A DNA stretch of 64,000 nt from Apium graveolens. Taxonomy: Eukaryota; Streptophyta; Magnoliopsida; Apiales; Apiaceae. The position numbers and the translations under genes are program-made. Positions 11,560 to 22,959 of this stretch are shown here, in pieces (position 1 is the first letter of the stretch; each line of letters begins with the position of its first letter). The stretch lies in contig NC_133653.1 in NCBI RefSeq assembly GCF_009905375.1, positions 55,281,751-55,345,750 on the forward strand, read 5' to 3'. The notes beneath the pieces are model-generated. The model saw only the letters and a program-made list of their open reading frames with translations, did no database searches and was not told the origin of the DNA.

Positions 11560-14097
11560 TGTGACACCCCCAAATCCGGGGTCAGGATTGGGTGTCACTA
11601 CACAACTTTAAATAATAATAAAAACCTGTATATTAAAATAAATATACAGATAATCCCTCATTATTTAGGATTGCTTACAGGTTATAGTATGAAATAAGAA
11701 TCTAACCTTCTAAAATTTACATTATCTAAATACAATTTTATTACCTCATTACCACTTTCCTTATATTGATCACTCTGACATCTCCAAATTTCTTTAGCTG
11801 GAATCTCACCACTTTTGCTGTCTATTAAAAGCTATTCACTTTGTCCTTATTTGATACTGAAAGAAATAAGAGTTCACAAAGCAAGAGTGAGCCAAAAATG
11901 CCCAGCAAGTATCATAAACGGTTTCCAGGTATCAGATCAAAGAAGCTCCTGGAAACGTTTGTTGAATGATTTCAAAACATCTTCATATATTTAAAACAGT
12001 TGAGCGAACAAAATGTCGGCCCTCATTGGCCTTTAATCATAAATCATGTTTTCTGTAAAAGAACAGTGATCGTTTCAATATTTCATCCTTTTTGTATCAA
12101 ATATTTGTTTGAGTTTGTAATTATGAACTATTCGGGAAGGAATGCCGTTAATGGCGATTAACAATAAAGTAGACAGGACACTAGAAACCAACATATGCAT
12201 TATAACCTGCTGATCAGTCAGGAGATAGTGCGGATCTATACCCGACTGCATAGACCCAACCAACATATGGGGTACCCAGGCAACTATGGCCTAAGGGTCC
12301 GGTCCATCTCCGGCCCATAGGATCCAGCTCATCACTGGTCCTCATAATAATCGTCCAACCCGTAGAGTATTTTGATGTCAAATCATTTTGATTTCAAAAC
12401 ATCCCAAATCAGGGTTCACAAATAACCCGAACGAATGGGTATTTGCTCACAATCGATAATATAGGAACAATAATGAAAAGAACTGGCATAATAAGAGTAA
12501 TTGCAATGAAATATAAAACAGTTAACTATTCTGAACTTAGAATATGAGCGAATAAATATTTGCAGTATTTTAGGAGAAAGGTTAGGAATACTTGCCTCAA
12601 TTGATAATCTACTGATTTTTAACTAACTGCCATATCACTTAATCCTGTTGCATCTGTGTTCCTCTTGACAGGCTACTTGACCTTTCTTATCATTTACTCC
12701 CTTATGGTTATCTTTATTCTGAATCCACTTGTTTTATTACTACACGCTATCAGGCTTTACTTCTACAATTTCTGTCTGGCTTTGAATGCCTCGAACTATG
12801 TGCATGTATCATAAATAATACTATTCAATGAATTGACAATATATATAATTATTTAGTCTATACGTTTATTCTTATTATCTACCCGCCCGATAATAACAGA
12901 TGAAGATCACATTTTACGCAGATATTGTTTAAAAGACACGCTGACTCACTATCCACATAACATGTACACATAGGGCATGTAATTATATAACACATAATCA
13001 CATAATTCATGTAGCACATAAGTTGAATCGACAAAAGATAGGTCTCGATAAGTTTAGAATTGAAATTGGGTCAAAAAAGAGTATTTTATCGATCAATAAC
13101 CGACTTAGAATGATTCATAAAGCAAACATCTTTTTGATACAAAAGAATTTAGGTCTCAAAAATATTTTTAATAGAAGCAGAATATTTTTCTGAGTCTAGA
13201 GGCGTTCGTTTCGAATTAATCAGACGAACGGTTGATTTATTATGAATTTTTGAACATTTTTCAGAATTAAAATGGGTCCCCGCATTATTTTATAATTAAA
13301 TAATAGGGTTCGAATACTCGAATATGACTTAAATTTTTTTTATAATAATTATCGAGCCTTAAAAATAATTTAAAATAATATTTTAAAGCTCAAAACTATT
13401 TTTCGGAATTTTTAAATCAATTTTAAATAATTAAATCTAATTGTTCAATCAATTAAAATTAATTAATAATTAATTAAATTAATTAATCAATTAATTATAA
13501 ACTAATCAATTAATTAAAATAATTAAAAACTAATTAAAATTAATTAATAAAATAATTTTGATTTATTTTTGAATAAATAAATAATCAAGATAATAATTTT
13601 TTTTGAATTTAAAATAATTAAATAACCAATTTTCTGGTTTTTAAAATAATAAACAAATCATTTTTAATATAATTTAAAACAGAAATCCATTTTCTGTAAG
13701 TTTTAAAACATACATCCACTATTTGTAAGAATTCAGAACTTTGGGGGTTAAATTGTAAAAACAACATTTTAGAAATGATTTTGAAAGAAAGTAGATCAAA
13801 ACCGGGTCGAACCCCGGGTCAAAATTGACCTGATCGGGTCACCCAAATCCTCAAGAACACGGCGGCTAAATTGCAAATTCCGGTGACCTGAAACAATGCG
13901 GCGAGACTTAATTTCGACAAAAATGGGGTTGTTGAACTTGCTTTGTATGGGGTTTTTACTCCAAACTCAACCAGGAACATCACTGAACCATTTAAACCAG
14001 CAAATCATACCCTGAATTCGGATTCCGGTGAAAATCGAGCCAAGCCCGGCGAACATCCGGCGAGCTTGGTTCACAGCCTTCCCGGAATCGTTCGTAA

Positions 14098-14142
<45 letters not shown>

Positions 14143-15317
14143 CGATTGCAAATTGAACCAGGAACATAATTATGTTAACAGAATCAGCTAATAACCCTTA
14201 ACACAAAAACACCTAATTTTCAATTGAACATATTCATGGTTATGAACCCTAATTCGTAATTCAAAAATTAAAACCTCAGTTTCTCCATGATGCAGAGCTC
14301 ATAATTCAACATATAATATACCAAAATGATCAGGAGAAATTTATCTACCTGATTATGCCATCAAATCACACAAATAACATCAAGAATAAAAATTCCTATT
14401 ATAATTCATAAATAATTCGAATTTAAATAATTAAACAGAAAAATACCTTTGATTTCTGGACAAAAACAGATGGTGGATTAACGTAGAGTTTTTCGAGAGC
14501 TTCGTTTTGATATGTTGCACGCTTGAATCGGAGTTCGGTAACGTCCTCGTTCGTGCGTTTGATTCTCGGGAACGTATCGTTTTAAGGGTTTTTCTCTGTA
14601 ATTACTATATCTTTACTGGTTATAAATGAATAAACGAATAAAATGAAATAAGAAATATGCTATTTATATTTACGGAATATTGGTTCCTTCTGGATTGTTT
14701 TGGATCGTTAAATTAGTTGCCTAGCCGCTAAGTAACTGTAATAAAGATCCGATTTGATATCAGTTTTGGATAATTATCCCAACCGGGCTTTTTATAAAAC
14801 ACTTTATTCGGAAATAATGTAATAATATCCCGTCTTTCGAGAATATGGGTTTTGTTGATTCACCGAAATGATTATCGTATCGAAAATTTTGCGTCGGGCC
14901 GCGCACGGGTCAAACCGTAATCCGGATCGAAAAAGTCAAAATACAGAAAATGTCCGGAATTACCAGATTAGGTTAGGAAAGAGTTTTCCGAAGAGTTTCG
15001 GGTTGTAAAAACGTAAAAACGGTTGAAGTCTGACGATTCCCGGCTATATAAAATAATTTTGTAATTATTCAGAAAATAATTAATAAATTCATAAATCATT
15101 ATAAAATCATATAACACTCCAAAAATTACCAAAAAAATATTTTAATTATCTATATTTTATTCTGGACATATTAAAATTAATATACTCACATTTTATTATA
15201 TACAAACATCCAAATATTATTATCAATCAACAGATAATTCACCAAAAATTCATATAATATTCACATAATAATCATATATTAATACAAATAATTACACGAT
15301 ATTTCCCGGATGTTACA
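11560..15317 (-). repeat. 5' LTR of element D (3758 bp)
   Basis: Plus-strand ends are TGTGACACCCCC and CCCGGATGTTACA. The centre (about 13300-13700) is low-complexity AATT-type sequence, and an (AT)n run sits at 14101-14140. At 11881-11910 it carries the GCAAGAGTGAGC...CAGCAAGT signature found at the same place in the LTRs of F and, with changes, of A and S. The reading TTTCTTTCAG upstream (minus) of the region matching the micro-ORF is kept, but no ATG follows, so the micro-ORF itself is lost here. Confidence 0.8.
14101..14140. repeat. (AT)20 microsatellite
   Basis: A pure AT dinucleotide run of 40 bp inside the LTR of D. It gives rise to a spurious IYIYIY-type translation. Confidence 0.95.
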
Positions 15318-15344
15318 CTTAGGGCTTCTTTGATGTTCACCCTG

Positions 15345-16358
15345 TCACTCACTTACCTTACCCACCTTCACACTCCCCTCTTTAGGTTTGATGGATTTTG
15401 CAACTGACATCTTTTGAGAGATACCAGAGGGGGCTTTCTTTGACTTGGATTTAGAAATTTTTGATGTTTTGGTAGCTTGGGTAGGCAACTGTTGGGTCAT
15501 TGACACAGTTGCCATAGCTACACTAGAATGCAAACAAATTTGTGAGGTTGGAATAGTAGATACAGATGAACTTACCTCACTTACCTGAGGTGCTTCCATT
15601 ATAGGGAAATAGAAGTGTGGCACATCTCTATGTTGGTTTGCCTTGTTCAAATCTGCAATAATTCTTCTTTCTTGAACCCAACAATCTAGTTTGTTGGTTG
15701 GATTCTCAAGCACAATTTCCTCAGAGAGGTGGTTAGCTAGCATCATGAAAAATCTAGCATAGTAAATATTTTTACCCCTCTTATTTAACTCACCTAACTT
15801 AAACCCCAACTCAAACAAAATAAGATCACTAAAGTTAAAATACTTATCAGTTACAAGCATGTAAAGCATGTTAAGCATTGAGATATTGACATAATCAAAA
15901 TTACGGATTTTACCAGAAAAGACCTTAGTAACTACATCACATAGATAACTCCATTCCTTCCTAATACCCAACCTCCTAATTTCACTTAACTTAGAAGTAG
16001 AGAGTGCATAGTTCATGGAGTTAAGCATGTTAATAATGTCAGTGTCTGTGTGTGGTGAAGTTACAGTATTATTAGGAATCTTGAAGCATGCTTTAACAAC
16101 ATCACTATTAATACAAAATTCCTTACCTTTAATAGTGAGTGTGATGGTCTTATCAGTTGAGTTGTACACAACAATTGACCACATTTCTTCAACAATCTCA
16201 CAGAAGATGGTGGCGTAGTTGAGTTTGCAGTTCTTCACAAAATCCATCATTTTGTGGTAGTCACCAAACTGTTGAATCCCCTTGTTTACTAGAGCCGTGA
16301 AGTTGTTCTTCTCATAGATGAATCCAGTTTGTGACATGATCTTGACTACTGGTGCCAT
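15345..16358 (-). CDS. Extra ORF downstream of Copia pol: putative plant transposon-associated protein
   Basis: An open frame of 337 codons, start MAPVVKIMSQTGFIYEKNNF, no in-frame stop until 15345. Residues 1-240 are compact and mixed alpha/beta-like (motifs SKLSEIRRLGIRKEWSYLCD, SMLNMLYMLV, NPTNKLDCWVQ); residues 245-337 are S/T/K-rich and low complexity. It resembles proteins annotated in carrot-family genomes as putative plant transposon protein; that is from memory, not a search. No transmembrane helix or signal peptide is evident, so it is not a typical envelope protein although it sits in the env-like position of SIRE elements. ATG context AACAATGGC is strong and a TATA box lies 113 bp upstream. 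The stop is 28 bp from the insertion of D, so the original C-terminus may have been longer. Function unknown. Confidence 0.7.
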   Translation of the reverse strand: MAPVVKIMSQTGFIYEKNNFTALVNKGIQQFGDYHKMMDFVKNCKLNYATIFCEIVEEMWSIVVYNSTDKTITLTIKGKEFCINSDVVKACFKIPNNTVTSPHTDTDIINMLNSMNYALSTSKLSEIRRLGIRKEWSYLCDVVTKVFSGKIRNFDYVNISMLNMLYMLVTDKYFNFSDLILFELGFKLGELNKRGKNIYYARFFMMLANHLSEEIVLENPTNKLDCWVQERRIIADLNKANQHRDVPHFYFPIMEAPQVSEVSSSVSTIPTSQICLHSSVAMATVSMTQQLPTQATKTSKISKSKSKKAPSGISQKMSVAKSIKPKEGSVKVGKVSE

Positions 16359-16470
16359 TGTTAGAGAGTGGAAATTGCAGAGATAGAGATGCTAATTGCT
16401 TTTGAGAAAGAGAGAATTTAGAGCAGATGATTTGAGAATGATAAAAGAAAAGTAATGGAAATGAATTAAG

Positions 16471-16478
16471 CTTTTATA
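16471..16478 (-). promoter_or_regulatory. TATA box upstream of the extra ORF of element E
   Basis: TATAAAAG on the minus strand, 113 bp before the ATG at 16358. A start of transcription about 30 bp downstream would leave a leader of roughly 80 bases with no upstream ATG seen in it. This suggests the ORF has its own mRNA. It is a sequence match only. Confidence 0.4.
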
Positions 16479-16582
16479 CTATCTCAAAAATAACTATCAA
16501 AAATAATAAAGTAAAATAAATTAACCAATAAGAATTGCCCAAAATAGCCGTTTAAAAATAAACTGTAAAAATTCCTTCAATT

Positions 16583-16590
16583 ATCCGTCG
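16583..16590. repeat. Single ATCCGTCG motif
   Basis: An isolated exact copy of the 8-bp motif repeated throughout element E. Its presence links this stretch to the sequence right of solo LTR S (20601 onward), as expected if S split a continuous E. Confidence 0.5.
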
Positions 16591-16613
16591 TGTTATACTT
16601 ATAAACTGTAAGT

Positions 16614-16618
16614 ATACT
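16614..16618. repeat. Target-site duplication of solo LTR S, left copy
   Basis: ATACT directly before the LTR start TGTCACGCCCCC; repeated at 20596-20600 after the LTR end. Confidence 0.9.
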
Positions 16619-19600
16619 TGTCACGCCCCCAACTCGACAATACATAATATACAAATTATTATAATATTTAGCAAAAGATAATAAACACAACTGAATCCAA
16701 GATCTTACAGTTTAGGGTTTGGAACAGCCCAACACTATTAACTATTACAATCTGGTTTTTAATATCGAGTCCTCACACAAACTATTTCTTATTCTACCTG
16801 AGCTCGAACATACGCATCGGCATCACAAGTTTTACGTGTTGTCTGCTTGAATCTAACCATAGCCGCTAGCTGTAATATCTGGGTGAAAACAAGTAGTGAG
16901 CCAAATGCTCAACAAGTGCTATACAATAAAACAAGATAAAAGAATAACAATGGGAAGATAGAGCTAATAATTATAAGGGATGGACTGTTGGGTGATGGCA
17001 TCATTTGTTTGTATCAAAACATTTCCAAAATCATTTCTTAATCAAAAACCATTTTATGACGCTACGGCTCAGTCGCGAAGTAATCCCGATCCTCGCTAGG
17101 TTCCAAAAACATTAATGGGATCCCTAGGAAACTTTTAAGACTGCAATTTAAGTGTGGAAAGGACTTGTGTCTCAGTCCAGATCCACTATTTAAAGAAAAC
17201 ATTTGTCCCCCTTTGGGACTGAAAATCCAAATTTTTAATCATTTCAAAAATGGATGCCGATTGATAATTAATTTCTTAAACAGTAAATATCTTTATCAAG
17301 GGTTATAAATCCACTATGAAACACTGGGAATATATCCACTAGGGCCATGATCCACTAGACTTTACTCTATCAGGGTAATTGAAAGGTTTCTGTTTACAAG
17401 GACTTTGACAAGGAGATTTAGTAAGGCTATCGAATAATATGAAAGAGTAATACCAGACTAGGCTTAAAGCAATGGTTTCAAATAAGGTATAGGTATTAAA
17501 ATATCAAGAAGATAAGCATCACTGGTTCCAGGTATGATATACGTATTAAATACAAAGAAAGTGATCATTAGCTCAAGGTATAACAGCGTATCACGCTTAG
17601 GATAAGGATAGGGTTATCAAAAAATTATTAACAAATCTTTAAGGAATGACTGGCTTTTAGGCTTCAAGCTGAGGTTACTGATTATAACTTACACGTGGTT
17701 CAACATCACAATTACTTTCGTATACTAGCATAATATGACTTTTTGATCTACTTGCATAACAATCTTCAAATAAGGTAAAATTACTTGCAATAGACACTTG
17801 AGGGTTCATGATATTTCTATATAATACGAAGATAGATTTGAAAACCACTTGGTTCATGTATATCAAGGTAAATCAGAATACTCGCATCATATATAGGAAC
17901 TAGTTATCATACACTTGCAGTGTAAACGAGAAGAAAAGCAGGTTGAATCACTTGCCTTGAAAAAGGCTGGACTGGACTGGACTAGCAGGTAGAAGCAACT
18001 GGAAGCTTTACTCGACCTTTATGGCAAGTTTACCCTCGTCTCGAGATCCTAAAAATAATAATAACCTCATTATAATTTATTCTCACCAACTCAACCTAGT
18101 TGCAAACTGAAATTAAACACAATGGCACTTAGGCCTATATACACGCAGTTTTCAATCACCTTATAACATAATAGTACACATAGCCACATGTGCTTACATA
18201 CCATATTTAAGTACCAAATAATATCACACATGCCATATTGCAATACTAGGCTTGGATGATCTCGCTCCACATACTTAAGTCACTTGGTCGCTAAACTAGA
18301 CAAAATCTCCAAATTTTGGCTTCCTACTTGAAGTTCCTTTACTAAACCATCCACTTCCTATTGACCCTCACTTGGGCCTTTCACTCTACTAACTTTATGA
18401 TATCTTGCAACTATGGTGGTCAACCTAGGCCTCACCCATAGGTGCTCTTAAACTATGTGGTAAGTGAAGGTGCTTATTATGGTAAATTTCAGAATGACCT
18501 CTAAGGTTTCTGGGTGCGTTTGGCACTCTTACACTTCATATTTTCCTTCAAAACTTCTACACTAGACTCTTATGATAATAAGGAAACTCCCAAACTTGAT
18601 GTGGCTCAAGGGCCTAGCTTGGGCCTCCCTAGGCCTAAGCTTAAAGTCCATGACTCCCCTATTTTTCTGGTCAGAAAAGGGTCCTGATTTGAACTAACTT
18701 ATGACACATGGTTCTAACTTAAATCCTATGAAATATGGATGGAAAAACTCCTCTGACACTCCCTCTAACTAAGGCCCAAAAGGGCCTAATGAGGTCCTAC
18801 CTATGACATGGTCAAAACTTCCCATTTCTAAGTTGCAACAAAACTGTCCCATGCTGGACAGATTTGGTGTTTCCACTCGTGCACCTAACCAAACGTCTTA
18901 CAAACCTCCAAAAAACACCTAAAAACCATTTTTTACTCCTAGTTCTAGCTTCTGGTGGCTTGGGCCTCAAAGTGCACAACAATGACAAGGTCAAATCTCA
19001 CTCTAAACCTCAGGGTACCAAACTGATTTTCTGCAGAAACTAATACTCTCCTTTAACCAAGGTTCTTACTTAATAAACCCAACCAACAACAACCAAAACC
19101 CAAACCAAAACTTAACTAAGGTGTTCTACTGAACTAACTCCCTTATATTCAAAATAAGCTTGGTGGAGATCATCCTTACCTAAGGTGCAACATAGCAAAA
19201 TAAAAGTTAACACATTACACAAATTACAATCATCAAGTTTTTGAAAATGACAAGTTATATATTCTTTATAAATATATATGAATTAACATCACATATCAAG
19301 GAGCACAAATCAAGATTAATATCTTAACCCTACTGAAATTAAGGCTTACTAACAAAAATCAATCCAAATGATCAAAAACTTTCGAAATACATGAGTGGTT
19401 TACATGCATGCATGCCTTCGAATATTCAAACCCAAACAATATGGTTTCCAAAATAAATTTTACCATAAAATCAACATGCAAGCCTAGCATAAGCTATAAC
19501 TAAATGATCACTTAGCATGCAAAGGGTTTTATCAAGTTTTTGCTACAAAATTCATGTTATCATCACCAAAAACACATAAAAATGAAATAATGCAACAAAA

Positions 19601-20595
19601 CAAACTCAAGAACCATTCATTCGACTCCCTCAAGGTCATGGCCGAATGAAATGGAAGGGAAATAACCATTTATAATCAAAAGCCTCATTCTCATGACTTG
19701 GCATTTCATCATTCCTTGTAGTTCTCTCAAAATACAACCTTAAATCCATGAGAATCAAGATTGTACTTTGAGTTCCAACTAAAACTTTGACATGCAAACT
19801 CAAAACTTAAACTTTTCACTCAAAACTCTTTGGATTATATATGATCAAGACATAGGAAGTAACATTTACTTGAATGGTAGATAGAAGCTTGAATGAAAAA
19901 TGAAAGAAAAGAGGGGGTGGGGCTCGGCCAAAAGAGCTGAGAGGGAGGAGGGCCGAGAGGGGAGGGAGGAGAAAGGAGGGGGTATGGAATGGTGGAGTGA
20001 AAGTGGAGTGATCATCATATTTGCTTGGTTTTTATGTTTTTGATTTGACCACAAGTGGGTGGATTTAAGAAATGACAAGAGTAACCTTCTAGCTAAAGTT
20101 AGGTAGATTTGCATGCAAGGACAAAGTGGTAACTTGGCTAGTATAATGAAAGTGAGTAGGATTGGAAATGCTTTCCTTGCCCCTTAGTTGAATGGAAGAG
20201 TATTTGCATGCAAGGGCAACCATGTAATTTGATAATTACTAAGCAACAAATTTCCAAAGATTTATTTTTATAAAATAAAATAAAAGTTCAAAAATTATAA
20301 AATTTATACCATAAAATAACTTGGATTTTTAGGATTTTTATGAGATCACTTTTGAAATTTGTGAATGAAATAATTTTTAAAAGAAAATTTTCCAAGGTAT
20401 AAATTATTCCTTATATATAAAAAATAAAGGCAATTAATAAAACTCCTGCTTTGAAAAATTTATATTCTACATAAAGCAATTTATAATGCAGAAATTTCCA
20501 TTCACACGAACGTACAATCATTAAGTATATTTATAATCGGCTCTAATATTATACAAAGTTCACAAATAATATTACACAAAATACTGGTCGTAACA
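16619..20595 (-). mobile_element. Element S: solo LTR of a gypsy element (3977 bp)
   Basis: Plus-strand ends are TGTCACGCCCCC and CTGGTCGTAACA, flanked on both sides by ATACT. No primer site, polypurine tract or coding sequence is present, so it is a solo LTR left by recombination between the two LTRs of one insertion. The end resembling the primer-site ends of A, D and F is on the left, so the orientation is minus. It carries a micro-ORF (16789-16860). Plus-strand frames such as 20909-21124 lie outside it; frames inside such as 18812-18994 and 19866-20114 show no recognisable protein. Confidence 0.9.
16789..16860 (-). CDS. LTR micro-ORF, copy in solo LTR S (23 codons)
   Basis: ATG at 16860, stop at 16789; the peptide begins MVRFKQTTRKTCDADAYVRA. 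Residues 2-10 match the histone H3 tail ARTKQTARK at 6 of 9 places. It is preceded by pyrimidine-rich sequence ending ATTACAG about 13 bases before the ATG, and codons GCT-CAG are followed by GTAGAA (possible 5' splice site, phase 0). It is located about 170 bp inside the LTR end, comparable to A and C. Translation is not shown. Confidence 0.35.
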   Translation of the reverse strand: MVRFKQTTRKTCDADAYVRAQVE

Positions 20596-20600
20596 ATACT
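20596..20600. repeat. Target-site duplication of solo LTR S, right copy
   Basis: ATACT directly after the LTR end GTAACA, matching 16614-16618. Confidence 0.9.
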
Positions 20601-20862
20601 CGATGGATAATGTTCAGAGAATTAACGGCTAAGATTCAGACAATTCGACGGATGAGGATAAATCAGTTATCCGTCGAGTCATAAAATATTCCAGAAAAAT
20701 AATTGATTTTATTAAGAAAATTTATATCGATGGATGATCAAACTCGATGGATAGTGATCATCCGTCGAGATGTAAATTTTGACTTAGCCAAAATTTCATC
20801 TATGACTGAAAAATCAATTAAATTTATGGCTGCATTACAACTTGCAAATTAACTGAAAAGAT
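20601..20862. repeat. 3' region of element E with six ATCCGTCG-type motifs
   Basis: Between the end of pol and the S insertion, copies of CGACGGAT/ATCCGTCG or the one-base variant CGATGGAT lie at 20601 (truncated context), 20646, 20669, 20728, 20745 and 20760, in both orientations. No coding potential is seen in the rest. Confidence 0.75.
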
Positions 20863-22942
20863 TTAAGAGTAATTTAGCATACCTAACTCACTTACCAACC
20901 TTGAAAAGGTGGATTCATCCAGTGGCTTGGTAAATATATCTGCAAGCTGCTTTTCACTTGGAACAAAATGTAGTTCCACAGTACCATTTCTTACATGTTC
21001 CCTTATGAAGTGGTACTTGATGTCTATGTGCTTTGTTCTTGAATGTTGCACTGGATTTTCAGTGATGACAATTGCACTTGTGTTATCACAGAAAATGGGA
21101 ATTATTTCCACTTGCAGACCATAGTCTAGCAATTGGTTTTTCATCCACAAAATATGTGCACAGCAACTGCTAGCAGCAATATATTCAGCTTCAGTTGTAG
21201 AAGTAGAAACTGAATTTTGCTTTTTACTGAACCAGGACACAAGATTATTTCCTAGAAATTGACAGGTTCCTGTTGTACTTTTTCTATCAATTCTACAACC
21301 TGCATAATCTGCATCTGAATAACCAGTTAGATCAAAATCAGAATCTCTAGGGTACCAAATACCAAGTTTTGGTGTTCCCTTGAGATATCTGAAAATTCTC
21401 TTAATAGCTACTAAGTGAGATTCTCTAGGATCAGCCTGAAATCTAGCACACAAACATGTAGCAAACATTATATTTGGCCTACTAGCTATTAAGTAAAGAA
21501 GTGAGCCAACCATGCCCCTATAACTTAAAATATCCACAGACTTTTCAGTAGTGTTTAATTCAAGCTTAGTTGCAGTGGTCATGGGAGTTTTTGCAGATGT
21601 GCAATCCATTAGTTCAAACTTCTTCAAAAGATCGTAAATGTATTTAGTTTGACTAATGAATATTCTATCACTAACTTGCTTAACTTACAGACCAAGAAAG
21701 TAAGTTAGTTCTCCCATCATACTCATTTCATACTTACTTTGCATCAATTTGGCAAACTTTTTGCAAAGTTTTTCATCTGTAGAGCCAAAAATAATGTCAT
21801 CTACATAAATTTGAACAAGTATACTAGAGCCATTAATATTTCTAAAGAAAAGAGTTTTGTCTACAGTACCCCTAGTGAAGTGATTCTCTAAAAGAAACTT
21901 TGACAAAGTGTCATACCAGGCTCTAGATGTTTGGTTCAGTCCATAAAATGCTTTCAAAATCAAAATCTATTCCTTCTTGTTGACAATAGCCCTTAGCAAC
22001 CAATCTAGCTTTGTTCCTGACTACTATGCCATTTTCATCCATCTTGTTTCTGAATACCCATTTGGTGTCTATTGGATTCTTTCCTTTAGGCTTGGGCACC
22101 AGCTTCTATACTTAATTCCTCTCAAATTGATTTAGCTCCTCTTGCAAAGCTAAAATCTAATCAGGATTCAACAAAGCTTCTTCTGCCTTCTTTGGTTCTT
22201 CCTTAGAAAGAAAGCTGCTGTATAGACATTCTTCTTGAGTTGCTCTCCTTGTTTGAACTCTAGAAGATACATCACCAATGATGAGCTTAAAGGGGTGATC
22301 CTTTGTCCATTTCCTTTATTGAGGTAGATTGGCTCTAGATGAAGAGGCCTCATCGTTGTCTTGATGTGTGATTGAATTTTGATTGTTAGAAACTCCCTCT
22401 GAGTTAATGGATCTTTGTTTTGAGAAGGGAGAGCTTTTTGTAAGTGATCTATTCTGACTTCCAGCTTCTTTTGATGACCCGGCGGATGGAGAGCTTTGAG
22501 TATCGACGGATGAGGCTGGTCGTTTCCCGGCGGATGAAGCATTTTGTAACTCGACAGATGTTGAATTTTGTGCTTCATTGGTAGTGGATTTTTCTGTATT
22601 ATCCTTTGATACCATTTCTTGATCACTTTCATCATCACTGTCAACACTAACCATCTCCACATTGTCAAATTTGAGGCCCTCATGGTAACCTCCATCTTGC
22701 AGTCCTTCAATCTTTTTATCATCAAACACAACATGTATTGATTCCACAACAATGTTAGTTCTTAGATTGTAGACTCTATATACTTTACCAACAACATATC
22801 CAACAAAAATTCCTTCATCTGCTTTAGCATCAAATTTCCCATTCTGATCAGTTTGATTTCTCAAGATATAACATTTGCAGCCAAAGACATGAAGAAAATT
22901 TAGAGTTGGCTTCTTGTTCTTGAACAATTGGTCGGGAGTCAT
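20863..22942 (-). pseudogene. Copia reverse transcriptase and RNase H with linker, element E
   Basis: From 22942 the minus frame holds the integrase C-end (MTPDQLFKNKKPTLNFLHVF, ADEGIFVGY) and a long S/T/N-rich linker (to about 22316). Then come RT pieces in other frames: DTKWVFRNKMDENG and VRNKARLVAKGY near 22000, a deletion junction at about 21962, FYGLNQTSRAWYDTL, and the catalytic YVDDIIFGS near 21800. RNase H (20863-21627) is intact: SDADYAG, TEAEYIA, FCDNTSAI, FTKPL. The deletion of roughly 75 codons removes the part carrying the first RT catalytic aspartate. TAA replaces a codon at about 21685. Not functional. Confidence 0.88.
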
Positions 22943-22959
22943 GCATTTTGCTTGATTAA

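Larger units (their letters stand above)
7754..15317 (-). mobile_element. Element D: chromovirus-type gypsy element, 5' part
   Basis: The minus-strand order is a 3758-bp LTR (11560-15317), primer site (11546-11557) and decayed interior down to 7754, where element A interrupts it; the rest lies beyond the left edge. The interior shares blocks with element F, for example the stretch at 9790-9905 matching 35440-35560. The LTR opens TGTGACACCCCCAAATCC, a relative of the A family end. D interrupts the downstream ORF region of Copia element E at 15318; CTTAG (15318-15322) is the expected right target duplication. Confidence 0.75.

Noticed and set aside
19866..20114. Minus ORF of 82 codons with S/P-rich tail
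   Set aside because: Purine-rich strand of the solo LTR S gives low-complexity S/P/L; no homologue in related LTRs was seen.
22168..22752. Minus-strand ORF of 194 codons
   Set aside because: It overlaps the true integrase-RT linker frame (22316-22942) in another frame; methionine- and histidine-rich low-complexity shadow.
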